From Micromonospora echinospora (GTDB taxonomy: Bacteria; Actinomycetota; Actinomycetes; Mycobacteriales; Micromonosporaceae): DNA of 64,000 nucleotides. The notes under the pieces were generated by a model, which ran no database searches, was not told the origin of the DNA, and saw only the letters and a program-made list of their open reading frames with translations. The stretch's first letter is position 1. Each line of letters begins with the position of its first letter. The translations under genes and the position numbers were made by a program. The DNA is taken from contig NZ_JACHJC010000001.1 in assembly GCF_014203425.1 (NCBI RefSeq), forward strand, positions 4,676,001-4,740,000, written 5' to 3'. This document shows positions 50,901 through 59,012 of the stretch, piece by piece.

Positions 50901-52207
50901 TTGCTTGCGGCCGCCTTCATGGCCGAGACAACCTTCTCAGGTGTCCCGTTGCCGGCGAAGATCGCGACGATCGCGTCGTTCATCGCGGTGCCGACGGTGC
51001 TGCCGAAGGCCGTGTCCAGCCAGAGCTGCACGTAGGTGGCCGACGCGGTGGACTCCAGGATGGACTTCAGCGCCGGGTCGGTGACGCCGTCGGCAGCGCC
51101 CTTGGCGACCGGCAGGCCGGTGCCGGTGGCGGCGTAGCCCTTCTGCACCTCGGGGCTGACGATGTACTTGAGGAACTCGACGCACTCGGCCGGGGCGTTC
51201 TTCGAGCAGGCGAAGCCGTCGCCGCCGCCGAGGGCCGCCTTCGGGTCACCGGCGGAGCCGGAGATCGCCGGCACCGGGAACCAGCCGAGGAACTTGCCCA
51301 GGGCCGCCTTGTCCGTGGCGACGGTGTCCAGGGTGCCGCGGTTCCAGTCGCCCATCAGCTCCATCGCGGCCTTGCCGTTGGCGAGCATACCGTTCGCGCT
51401 GGTCGGGTCGTTCTGGCCCGGCGTGGCGATGAAGTTGTTCTGGAACGGCTTGGTGTCGATGAAGGCCTTCAGGTCCTGACCGGCCTTGACGAAACACGGG
51501 TCGTCGAAGGTCCGGTCCTTTGTCGCCTTCTTCAGCGTGTCGACCGAGCAGGCCCGCAGCGCGAAGTTGTACCACCAGTGCGCGGCCGGCCACTTGTCAC
51601 CGGCGCCCAGGGCGATCGGGACGACGTTGATGGCCTTGAGCTTGGTGACAGCGGCGTTGAGTTCCTCGAAGGTGGTCGGCGGCGCCGAGATGCCCGCCCT
51701 CGCGAACATGTCCTTGTTGTACCAGATGCCCTCGATGCCCATCCGGAACGGCAGGCCGTACTGCTTGCCCTCCACCTGCCAGATCTCCGAGGCGCTGCCG
51801 ATGTCGGCCACCTCGCTCTTCACCTGGTCGGTGATGTCCTTGAGGTAGTCGGCCTCGACCTGCTCGCGCATCTCGCCGCCGCCCCACGCCTGGAAGATGT
51901 CCGGCGGGTCGTTGCTCAGCAGCGCGGCGGGCAGCCGGGTGCGCTGGAGTTGGTTCGTCTCGATCGCCTCGATCTCGATCTTGACCGTCGGGTGGGCCGC
52001 GGAGAAGTCCTTCGCGACCTTCTCCCAGTACGTCTTGCCGGGGCCGTCCTGCGAGGCGTTGTGCCACCAGGTCAGCGTCACCGGGTTCTTGAACAGCTCG
52101 CTCTCGGCGGCCTTCTCGTCGTCGCCACCGCTGGTGCACGCGGAGGCCAGCAGAGCGCTTGTCACAAACAGTGCCAGGACGGCACCAGCACGGCGCTTCA
52201 TCGCCAT
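50897..52207 (-). CDS. Disaccharide ABC importer, binding lipoprotein (BxlE-like)
   Basis: 436 residues from the ATG at 52207, with AGGAG six bases before it. Signal peptide ends in a lipobox, LLASAC (Cys24). LTWWHNASQDGPGKTYWEKVAKDF, PPDIFQAWGGGEMREQVEA and YGLPFRMGIEGIWYNKDMFARAGI are typical of family 1 sugar-binding proteins near BxlE and CebE. It is first in the operon. Its promoter has TTGACT and TAAAAC 16 bases apart, just below the LacI operator. Confidence 0.92.
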   Translation of the reverse strand: MAMKRRAGAVLALFVTSALLASACTSGGDDEKAAESELFKNPVTLTWWHNASQDGPGKTYWEKVAKDFSAAHPTVKIEIEAIETNQLQRTRLPAALLSNDPPDIFQAWGGGEMREQVEADYLKDITDQVKSEVADIGSASEIWQVEGKQYGLPFRMGIEGIWYNKDMFARAGISAPPTTFEELNAAVTKLKAINVVPIALGAGDKWPAAHWWYNFALRACSVDTLKKATKDRTFDDPCFVKAGQDLKAFIDTKPFQNNFIATPGQNDPTSANGMLANGKAAMELMGDWNRGTLDTVATDKAALGKFLGWFPVPAISGSAGDPKAALGGGDGFACSKNAPAECVEFLKYIVSPEVQKGYAATGTGLPVAKGAADGVTDPALKSILESTASATYVQLWLDTAFGSTVGTAMNDAIVAIFAGNGTPEKVVSAMKAAASK

Positions 52208-52248
52208 AGATGTCTCCTCGACCACTTAGCCGGGTTACCTGCCGGGGA

Positions 52249-52276
52249 GTTTTACAGGGCCGTAACGTGAAGTCAA
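52249..52276 (-). promoter_or_regulatory. Promoter of the xylobiose-type operon
   Basis: On the minus strand TTGACT (52271-52276) and TAAAAC (52249-52254) are 16 bases apart, about 45 bases before the binding-protein ATG and a few bases downstream of the LacI-type operator. Confidence 0.6.
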
Positions 52277-52281
52277 TCGGT

Positions 52282-52299
52282 ATCGATAACGTTTTCGAC
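52282..52299. promoter_or_regulatory. LacI-family operator
   Basis: ATCGATAACGTTTTCGAC, centred on 52290/52291, is an imperfect palindrome with the central CG of LacI/GalR operators (arms match at 7 of 9 positions). It lies between the divergent binding-protein and LacI genes, so one repressor can control both. Confidence 0.75.
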
Positions 52300-52342
52300 A
52301 TCGTCTTCGATCCACCGGGAAGGGCCCTCTATCATCGTCGGC

Positions 52343-53347
52343 GTGGTGTTCCCGCAGCGCGTCAAGATGTCGGACGTGGCACGTACGGCCGGCGTCTCGG
52401 TGGCGACTGTATCGAAGGTTGTCAATGGCCGGTACGGCGTCGCACAGGCCACCGTCGAGCGCGTCCAGCAGGTGATCCACGAACTCGGCTACGAGGCGAG
52501 CCTGGGGGCGCAGAGCCTGCGCAGCCACCGCACGAACGTGCTGGGCATCCTGGTCGCCGAGTTCGAGCCGTTCTCCACCGAGCTGCTCAAGGGCGCGTCC
52601 CGCGAGGTCGCCGGCAGCGGCTACCAACTGCTCGCCTACTCCAGCGGGGACGGCGAGGGCGCGGCCATCGGGTGGGAGCGGCGCTCGCTGGCGCGGCTCT
52701 CCGGCACGCTCATCGACGGCGCGGTGATCGTGACGCCGACGGTGGTCGAGACCAAGCACGGCTTCCACGTGGTGGCCGTCGACCCGCACACCGGCCCGTC
52801 CGGCCTGCCCACTGTGGACTCCGACAACTTCGCCGGCGCCGTGCTGGCCACCGACCACCTGCTGTCGCTGGGCCACCGCCGGATCGCGCACATCAGCGGC
52901 CGCCCCGACCTGGAGTCGGCCCGCCTGCGCGAGGCCGGGTTCCGCAAGGCGATGGCCGACGCGGGCGCGCCGGTGGACGAGCGGCTCGTGCGGGTGGGCG
53001 GCTTCCGCGCCGAGACCGCCGCCAGCACGGCCGCCGAGCTGCTCGCGCTCCCCGACCGGCCGACCGCGATCTTCGCCGGCAACGACCTGTCGGCGATCTC
53101 CACCCTGGACGTCGCCCGCGGCCTCGGCCTGCGCGTACCGGACGACCTGTCGCTCATCGGCTTCGACAACATCCCCGAGTCGGCGCTCGTCGACCCTCCA
53201 CTCACCACGATCCGGCAGCCGCTGCAACGCATGGGCGCCGAGTCCCTGCGGCTGCTGATCGACCTGATCGCCGGCGTCGAGCGGGACACCCACATCCAGC
53301 TCCCCACCGAGCTGGTCGTCCGGGCCTCCTGCCGGCCCCTGCGCTGA
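52343..53347 (+). CDS. LacI-family repressor (BxlR/CebR-like)
   Basis: 334 residues from a GTG at 52343. An N-terminal helix-turn-helix (MSDVARTAGVSVATVSKVVNGRYGV, about 9-33) with the hinge GYEASLGAQSLRS is followed by a periplasmic-binding-protein-like sugar domain (NVLGILVAEFEPFS, then LGHRRIAHISGRPDLESARLR, then IGFDNIPESA). It is divergent from the importer operon with a fitting operator in between, so it is the probable autoregulated repressor released by a xylan-derived sugar. The xylanase gene lies downstream on the same strand. Confidence 0.92.
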   Translation: MVFPQRVKMSDVARTAGVSVATVSKVVNGRYGVAQATVERVQQVIHELGYEASLGAQSLRSHRTNVLGILVAEFEPFSTELLKGASREVAGSGYQLLAYSSGDGEGAAIGWERRSLARLSGTLIDGAVIVTPTVVETKHGFHVVAVDPHTGPSGLPTVDSDNFAGAVLATDHLLSLGHRRIAHISGRPDLESARLREAGFRKAMADAGAPVDERLVRVGGFRAETAASTAAELLALPDRPTAIFAGNDLSAISTLDVARGLGLRVPDDLSLIGFDNIPESALVDPPLTTIRQPLQRMGAESLRLLIDLIAGVERDTHIQLPTELVVRASCRPLR

Positions 53348-53432
53348 CGCGCCCCGCGTCCGGCCCGGCCGGGCGCTCCTTCCCGAACGGTGATTGACGG
53401 GCGGCTATCGAGGTCCGTAAGGTTTCGGGCTA

Positions 53433-53464
53433 CTTCCGGAAGATTCTCCGGAAGTTTTCGGAAG
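53433..53464. repeat. Reiterated CGGAAG motif upstream of the xylanase
   Basis: CTTCCGGAAG (53433-53442) is a perfect 10-bp palindrome; CCGGAAG recurs at 53448-53454 and CGGAAG at 53459-53464, at 12- and 10-base intervals. The near helical spacing about 100 bases before the xylanase start suggests binding sites on one face of the DNA. Confidence 0.5.
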
Positions 53465-53568
53465 CCGCACCGCCCGCCCGGGCACCCGCCGCTCCGTTCC
53501 ACGCCGCGGCAGCCCCGGCACCGCCACCGCCGGCCCTCGGGCCGAGCGCACCTCCCGGAAGGAACGAG

Positions 53569-54762
53569 ATGAAGCTGAGACGCTGGCTCGCCGCCGGCGC
53601 GGTCGCCGTCGTGACCGCCACCGCCCTCAACGTCGTCCCCGCGACGGCGGGGCGCCCGTACGACCCGGCCGCGCAGAGCCTGCGCGAACTGGCCAAGCGC
53701 CACGGCCTGTACGTGGGCACCGCGGTGGACATGGCCGCGCTCAACGACGCCACCGAACCGCAGTACCGCCAGATCACCGCGTCCGAGTTCTCCACCGTCA
53801 CCGCCGAGAACGTGATGAAGTGGGAGAGCCTGGAGCCCACCCGGGGCACCTACAACTGGGGCCCGGCCGACGAGCTGATCGAGTTCGCCCGCAAGAACAA
53901 CCAGCGGGTCCGCGGTCACGTGCTGGTCTGGCACAACCAGCTGCCGGCGTGGCTGACCAGCGGCGTCGCGGACGGCTCGATCAGCAAGGCCGAGCTGCGC
54001 CAGATCCTGCGCAACCACATCACCGCCGTGGTCACCCACTTCAAGGGCAAGATCTGGCAGTGGGACGTGGTGAACGAGGCGGTCAGCGACCCCTGGGACA
54101 CCCCGTCCACCCTGCACTACAAGGGGTTCTGGGCGCAGAACCTCGGGCCCGGCTACCTCGCCGACGCGTTCCGCTGGGCCCGCGCCGCCGACCCGAAGGC
54201 GCTGCTGTTCTACAACGACTACAACATCGAGGCGTTCGGCTCCGGCAACCCGGCCGACGACAAGACGCAGTTCGTCTACAACATGGTCCGTGAGCTGCGG
54301 GCCAAGGGCGTGCCGATCGACGGCGTGGGCGCACAGGGCCACCTGGGCACCCAGTACGGCAACTTCAGCACGCTCCAGGTGGTCGCGGCCCTGCGCAAGT
54401 TCGCCGGGCTCGGGCTGGCGACGGCGCTCACCGAGGTGGACGTGCGCAGCCAGATCACCGACGGGGTGGAAGCCGGCGACTCCGCGGAGATCAACCCGCG
54501 CCTGCAGGCGTCCGCGGCGAACTTCAGCGTGCTGATGCAGGCCTGCCTGGCCGAGCGGCACTGCCTGTCGTTCACCCTCTGGGGCTTCACCGACAAGCAC
54601 TCCTGGGTGCCCGGCGCGTTCTCCGACCCGCCGGAGGGCCTGGCCACCGTGTACGACGAGAACTACCAGCCCAAGCTCGCCTACCACGAGCTCAAGGCCG
54701 ACCTGATCTTCTCCGGTCCGCCCTACGTGCTCCCGCGCATCCCCCAGCATCCGCGCCGTTAG
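53569..54762 (+). CDS. Secreted GH10 endo-beta-1,4-xylanase
   Basis: 397 residues from an ATG with GGAAGGAACGAG upstream. A Sec signal peptide (to about Ala27, ATAG) precedes a single GH10 barrel with no carbohydrate-binding module. Acid/base Glu is in WDVVNEAVSD (about 170) and the nucleophile Glu in LTEVDV (about 287); HVLVWHNQLPAWL and FTLWGFTDKHSWVPG are also standard. It cleaves xylan outside the cell; products would enter through the adjacent importer. Ends in a strong hairpin. Confidence 0.95.
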   Translation: MKLRRWLAAGAVAVVTATALNVVPATAGRPYDPAAQSLRELAKRHGLYVGTAVDMAALNDATEPQYRQITASEFSTVTAENVMKWESLEPTRGTYNWGPADELIEFARKNNQRVRGHVLVWHNQLPAWLTSGVADGSISKAELRQILRNHITAVVTHFKGKIWQWDVVNEAVSDPWDTPSTLHYKGFWAQNLGPGYLADAFRWARAADPKALLFYNDYNIEAFGSGNPADDKTQFVYNMVRELRAKGVPIDGVGAQGHLGTQYGNFSTLQVVAALRKFAGLGLATALTEVDVRSQITDGVEAGDSAEINPRLQASAANFSVLMQACLAERHCLSFTLWGFTDKHSWVPGAFSDPPEGLATVYDENYQPKLAYHELKADLIFSGPPYVLPRIPQHPRR

Positions 54763-54778
54763 GCGACTGGTGCACCAC

Positions 54779-54808
54779 GGCGGGGCCAGTCCGGTGACCG
54801 GCCCCGCC
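54779..54808 (+). terminator. Terminator after the xylanase
   Basis: GGCGGGGCC (54779-54787) pairs with GGCCCCGCC (54800-54808); inside, GTC/GAC pair across a 4-base loop. It starts 17 bases after the stop. Confidence 0.75.
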
Positions 54809-54835
54809 GCCTGTGGTGGCGCGGCCGGTCCGCGC

Positions 54836-55396
54836 TCACGCCGCGCGGCGGCGGCCCAGTTCCGACTCCAGCCGCCCGATGAGCGTCTTGCGGGCCTTGC
54901 CGCGCCGTTCCCGGCGCAGCGCCGCGTCGAGCTGGCGGGTGTCGAGGTCGCGGATCAGCTTGACCGCCTCGGTCACCGGCAACTCGTCGAGCTGCTCGGC
55001 GGCGGTGGCGTCCCGGCGGGCCCGCTTGGCCGGGCCGGTGTTCGGCACGTACTGGCGGCCGGAGCGCGACGCGCGACGCTTGCGGGTGTCGGTGTCGCGC
55101 CGCTCGGACTCCGACAACTCCTCCCACGCCTGTTTGGGCAGGTAACGACGGGTCTCGCCGCCGTTGCGGGCGCGCGCGTCACCGCTGCGGGTCTGCCACT
55201 GCTCGCCGCCCCAGCGTTGCAGGGAGCGCTGCCGTGCGTCCTTCGGGCCCTCGAATCCCCCGCCGGCCTTCTTGTACTCGTTCGTCAGCAGCTGCGACTT
55301 GCGGGCCGACCACTGCCCCGGCCGTCCGCCCTTGTCGGAGGCGCGGATCTCGGCCTTGAGGCGCTCCCGCAGCTCCGGCTCGGTGTACTTCGCCAT
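54836..55396 (-). CDS. DUF5872 protein
   Basis: 186 residues, very basic. GGRPGQWSARKSQLLTNEYKKAGGGFEG (about 23-50), LQRWGGEQWQTRSG and YLPKQAWEELSESE are the conserved blocks of DUF5872, a small family shared by bacteria, large viruses and some eukaryotes. Function unknown; the basic, positively charged C-terminal half (KRARRDATAAEQ to SELGRRRAA) could bind nucleic acid. It is convergent with the xylanase. Confidence 0.78.
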   Translation of the reverse strand: MAKYTEPELRERLKAEIRASDKGGRPGQWSARKSQLLTNEYKKAGGGFEGPKDARQRSLQRWGGEQWQTRSGDARARNGGETRRYLPKQAWEELSESERRDTDTRKRRASRSGRQYVPNTGPAKRARRDATAAEQLDELPVTEAVKLIRDLDTRQLDAALRRERRGKARKTLIGRLESELGRRRAA

Positions 55397-55433
55397 GACG
55401 CAGCGTTACCCGCACCGGCGGCGGCCATGCCGG

Positions 55434-55952
55434 TCAGCCGGACGCCGGCCGGTAGACCAGATCCATCGTGTCGGTGCGGCCCGACCAGTCCAGCCGCAGC
55501 CGCCAGCACCCGGCGGCCGGCAAATCGACGATGGACGGCCCGGGCCCGCCGTCCACCTCGCGGACGACCGGGGCGCCCGTCCCGTCCTGCGTCGCGGTGA
55601 TCACCAGAGGCGTCCGTGGCGCCGGTTCGGACCGGCCGGCCTCGGGGCGGGCCACCCAGAGGATCTTGTTGTTCGCGCCGTCACCGCGGTCGTGCACGAG
55701 CGGGTACGCGAACAGGATCGCCACGATCTCGCCCCGGGCGCCGAAGACGTGCCGCATGCTCGTGTCGCCGGTGAACCCGGCGTCCGCCCAGTCCGGCAGC
55801 CGGCCGGTCTCCACCCGTTCGGCGCACGCCGCCAGCACGGACGGCCCGGCGGCCGGGACCGTGGTCTGCGTGGTGGCCGGGACCGTGACCGGGCCGGTGC
55901 AACCGGCCAGCAGCAGGACCGGCGCCAGCAGAACTCTTCTCGGAACGGACAT
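55434..55952 (-). CDS. Hypothetical lipoprotein
   Basis: 172 residues from the ATG at 55952, with GGAGGGCGG directly ahead. The signal peptide ends in a lipobox, LLAGC (Cys18). The mature part has TGDTSMRHVFGARGEIVAILFAYPLVHDRGDGANNKILWVAR, a pattern seen in actinobacterial lipoproteins of unknown role. It is 67 bases beyond the putative anti-sigma gene on the same strand and might be part of the same stress response (inference). Confidence 0.7.
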   Translation of the reverse strand: MSVPRRVLLAPVLLLAGCTGPVTVPATTQTTVPAAGPSVLAACAERVETGRLPDWADAGFTGDTSMRHVFGARGEIVAILFAYPLVHDRGDGANNKILWVARPEAGRSEPAPRTPLVITATQDGTGAPVVREVDGGPGPSIVDLPAAGCWRLRLDWSGRTDTMDLVYRPASG

Positions 55953-56019
55953 CCGCCCTCCCCCGTCGACGACTCTCGTCATCTCCGACACCGCCCGGCG
56001 CGCCGAGGTTCCGCCGCGC

Positions 56020-56733
56020 TCACTCCAGTGAGGACGCGACGTCCAGCGCCTGCTCGCGGGTCAGGTCGCCCTCCAGCCGGTAGCTCACCCCGGCCCGCTC
56101 CCAGATCAGCGTGGCGGCGGACAACCGCGCGGTCGCCACCCGTTCCGTCCCCGACCGGTCCACGTACGCCAGCGCGTGCGGCCCGCCGACCCAGACCGCG
56201 AACTCGCCGCCGACCTGGGTGAGCGTCACGTCCGCACCGGCGGTCCGCTTGTGGAACACGATGTCGAGCGAGCCGTCGAACGCGTCCAGCCGCACCGTGC
56301 CGCCCCGGTAGAGCAGGCTGGCGACCCGGTGGCCGCCGGTGCCGTCCGGGTCGGCCACCAGGACCCGTTCCGGCACGCCGAGGCGGGACGGCGCCCGGAT
56401 CGGGAAGCGGACCTGGCGTTGCGCCTCGGCCAGGGCGACGTGACGCTGCGCGGGCAGCGGCGACGGCGTGCCGGGCAGCGGCGGGGCGGGCGCGGAGTCG
56501 ACGACGACGCCGGAGAACCGCAGCAGCCCGGTCACCGCGTCGGCGAGCGCGGCCCGGCCCGGCGGCAGCGCCGCCACGAGCAGCGCGGCGAGCGCGGCGG
56601 CCAGCACGTACCGCCGACGACGGCGCGGCACCGGCGCGTCCAGCCGGGCCCGGACCCGCGCGGTGACGTCCGGCGTCCGCGCCGGCTCCAGCCAGCCGGT
56701 CAGGTCACGCAGCTCCCGCTCCAGGTCATCCAC
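56020..56733 (-). CDS. Putative anti-sigma factor (membrane)
   Basis: 237 residues from a GTG whose GGAGG lies 10 bases upstream, overlapping the sigma gene by 8 bases. A short acidic N-terminal segment (DDLERELRDLTGWLEP) precedes a single membrane segment (about 50-70, YVLAAALAALLVAALPPG) and an extracytoplasmic domain. Position directly after an ECF sigma gene, with translational coupling, is the main reason to call it an anti-sigma factor; no zinc-finger HxxxCxxC is visible, so this is inference. Confidence 0.6.
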   Translation of the reverse strand: MDDLERELRDLTGWLEPARTPDVTARVRARLDAPVPRRRRRYVLAAALAALLVAALPPGRAALADAVTGLLRFSGVVVDSAPAPPLPGTPSPLPAQRHVALAEAQRQVRFPIRAPSRLGVPERVLVADPDGTGGHRVASLLYRGGTVRLDAFDGSLDIVFHKRTAGADVTLTQVGGEFAVWVGGPHALAYVDRSGTERVATARLSAATLIWERAGVSYRLEGDLTREQALDVASSLE

Positions 56734-57340
56734 GGCGCGCCACCTCCCGGTCCAGCAGGGCACGCAGCTTCGCCAGCGCCCGGTGGGTCCGCGACTTCAC
56801 AGTGCCCCGGGGCAGCCCCAGCACCGTGGCCGTCTCGTCCTCGCCGAGGTCAAGCAGGTAGCGGCAGACGATCGCCTCGCGGTCGCGGGCGGGCAGCCGC
56901 CGCAGCGCCCCCACCAGCGCGGCCCGGCGCTCGGCCGCCAGCACCGCGTCCAGCCCGTCGTCGACGCCGCTCGCCCCGACCGGGTCCGCCGCCGCCGCCG
57001 CGCGCAACACCAGGCCGTCGCGCCGGCTGCGCGTCCGGTGCAGGTTCCGGGTCTCGTTGGCGACGATCGCGAGCAGCCAGGACCGGAACGACGCCTCGGC
57101 CCGGTAGCGGGACAGTTTCCGGTACGCCTTGACGAACGCCTCCTGCACCACGTCCTCGGCGTCCGGCCCGGCGCCCAGCAGCACCGCCGTCCGGTACGCC
57201 GACGCGGAGTGCCGGGCGACCAGGGTGTCGTACGCCTCCCGGTCGCCGGCGCGTACGCGGGTGACGAGCTCGTCGTCGTCCAGGGCAACCTCCGCCGTCG
57301 GTCCGCTTCCATGACACCGCCTGCGGCGGCCGGGTTCCAT
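56726..57340 (-). CDS. ECF RNA polymerase sigma factor
   Basis: 204 residues from the ATG at 57340; the longer frame is unlikely. Region 2 reads DAEDVVQEAFVKAYRKLSRY with FRSWLLAIVANETRNLHR (about 55-95) and region 4 reads LPARDREAIVCRYLLDLGEDETATVLGLPRGTVKSRTHRALAKLR (about 145-190), the standard ECF layout. It is coupled to a membrane protein that probably holds it inactive. Only 40 bases separate it from the divergent glutamate-synthase-like gene. Confidence 0.9.
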   Translation of the reverse strand: MEPGRRRRCHGSGPTAEVALDDDELVTRVRAGDREAYDTLVARHSASAYRTAVLLGAGPDAEDVVQEAFVKAYRKLSRYRAEASFRSWLLAIVANETRNLHRTRSRRDGLVLRAAAAADPVGASGVDDGLDAVLAAERRAALVGALRRLPARDREAIVCRYLLDLGEDETATVLGLPRGTVKSRTHRALAKLRALLDREVARRG

Positions 57341-57380
57341 CAGGCGTTTGACCGGTGACCGTGCCGGAAAGAGTGGCGGG

Positions 57381-58955
57381 ATGAGCTGGGCGAGAAGAGC
57401 CGTACCCGCAGCCGTCGCCGCCGTCGCCGCGCTGGCGGCGCGGGACCTGCTGCAACGCGACCACGCGCTGCGCCGCAACTTCCCGGTGCTGGGCCGGGCC
57501 CGGTACCTGATCGAGTCGATCGGTCCGGAGCTGCGGCAGTACATCGTGGCCGGCAACGACGAGGAGCGGCCGTTCACCCGCGACCAGCGACGCTGGGTGT
57601 ACGCCTCGGCCAAGCAGGAGAACAACTACTTCGGTTTCGGCACCGACAACGACATCGAGCACACCTCCGGCTATCCGATCATCAAGCACCGCACGTTCGG
57701 CCGGGCGGTGCCACCGTCGACGCCGACCGCCGGGCACGACGTGACGCTGCCCTGCGCCAAGGTGCTCGGCGCGGCGCGCGGCCGGGCGCGGGCGTTCCGC
57801 CCCGAGTCGGTGGTGAACATCTCCGGGATGAGCTTCGGCTCGCTGTCCGGCAACGCGGTGGAGGCGCTCAACCGGGGCGCCGCGCTGGCCGGCTGCCTGC
57901 ACAACACCGGTGAGGGCGGGCTGTCGCCGTACCACCGCAACGGCGGTGAGCTGGTCTTCCAGCTCGGCACCGCGTACTTCGGCTGCCGGGACGAGCGCGG
58001 CCGGTTCAGCCTGGAGCGGCTCAAGGACCTCGTCGCGGCCGAGCCGGTACGGGCGCTGGAGATCAAGCTCAGCCAGGGTGCCAAACCGAGCCTGGGCGGC
58101 CTGCTGCCGGCGGCGAAGGTCTCCGCCGAGATCGCCGCCACCCGGGGCATCCCGGCCGGACGCGACTGCGTCAGCCCGTCCCGGCACGCCGAGTTCTCCG
58201 ACTGCGACAGCCTCCTGGACTGGGTGGAGCTGCTCGCCGCCGAGACCGGCCTGCCGGTCGGCATCAAGTCCGCGGTCGGCGACCTGGAGTTCTGGGAGGA
58301 GCTGACCACGCTGATGCGCGACACCGGGCGCGGCGTGGACTTCGTGACCGTCGACGGCGGCGAGGGCGGCACCGGCGCCGCGCCGCTGATCTTCAGCGAC
58401 TCGGTCTCGCTGCCGTTCCAGCAGGGCTTCTCCCGGGTCTACCGGACGTTCGCCGAACGCGACCTGCACGAGCAGGTGGTGTTCGTCGGCGCCGGCAAGC
58501 TGGGGCTGCCGGACAACGCGGTGGTGGCGTTCGCGCTCGGCGCCGACATGGTCAACGTCGGGCGGGAGGCGATGCTGGCGATCGGCTGCATCCAGGCGCA
58601 GAAGTGCCACACCGACACCTGCCCGACCGGCGTCGCGACACAGAACGCCTGGCTGGCCCGGGGCCTCGACCCGGCCCGCAAGTCGGTGCGGGCCGCGAAC
58701 TACATCCGTACGCTGCGCCGCGACCTGGTCAAGGTGGCCGAGGCGTGCGGCGTCGAGCACCCCGGACTGATCGGCACCGACGCGGTCGAGATCCTCGACG
58801 GCCGGACCTCGTCGATCCCGCTGGACCGGGCGTTCGGCTACCGGCCGGAGTGGGGGATGCCGTCGGCAGCCGACCGGGCGCAGATCGTCCGGCTGATGAC
58901 GGCCGAGGCGCCGCAGGGCGGCAGCGCGCCGCCCTCCCCCACCGCCGTCGGCTGA
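57381..58955 (+). CDS. FMN-binding glutamate-synthase-family protein
   Basis: 524 residues. A single N-terminal hydrophobic stretch (about 6-22) precedes the GltB-like synthase domain: INISGMSFGSLSGNAVEALN, HNTGEGGLSPYH, TVDGGEGGTGAAP (phosphate/FMN binding) and CIQAQKCHTDTCPTG, whose Cys residues can hold a 3Fe-4S cluster. Amidotransferase and GltD halves are missing, so it is an archaeal-type or FMN-only homologue with unclear substrate. The N-terminal anchor suggests membrane association. Confidence 0.88.
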   Translation: MSWARRAVPAAVAAVAALAARDLLQRDHALRRNFPVLGRARYLIESIGPELRQYIVAGNDEERPFTRDQRRWVYASAKQENNYFGFGTDNDIEHTSGYPIIKHRTFGRAVPPSTPTAGHDVTLPCAKVLGAARGRARAFRPESVVNISGMSFGSLSGNAVEALNRGAALAGCLHNTGEGGLSPYHRNGGELVFQLGTAYFGCRDERGRFSLERLKDLVAAEPVRALEIKLSQGAKPSLGGLLPAAKVSAEIAATRGIPAGRDCVSPSRHAEFSDCDSLLDWVELLAAETGLPVGIKSAVGDLEFWEELTTLMRDTGRGVDFVTVDGGEGGTGAAPLIFSDSVSLPFQQGFSRVYRTFAERDLHEQVVFVGAGKLGLPDNAVVAFALGADMVNVGREAMLAIGCIQAQKCHTDTCPTGVATQNAWLARGLDPARKSVRAANYIRTLRRDLVKVAEACGVEHPGLIGTDAVEILDGRTSSIPLDRAFGYRPEWGMPSAADRAQIVRLMTAEAPQGGSAPPSPTAVG

Positions 58956-59012
58956 CCCGGACCGCGGGAAATCCGGTCGGCCGCCGCACCGCCGCCGCGT
59001 ACAGTCCGCCGC

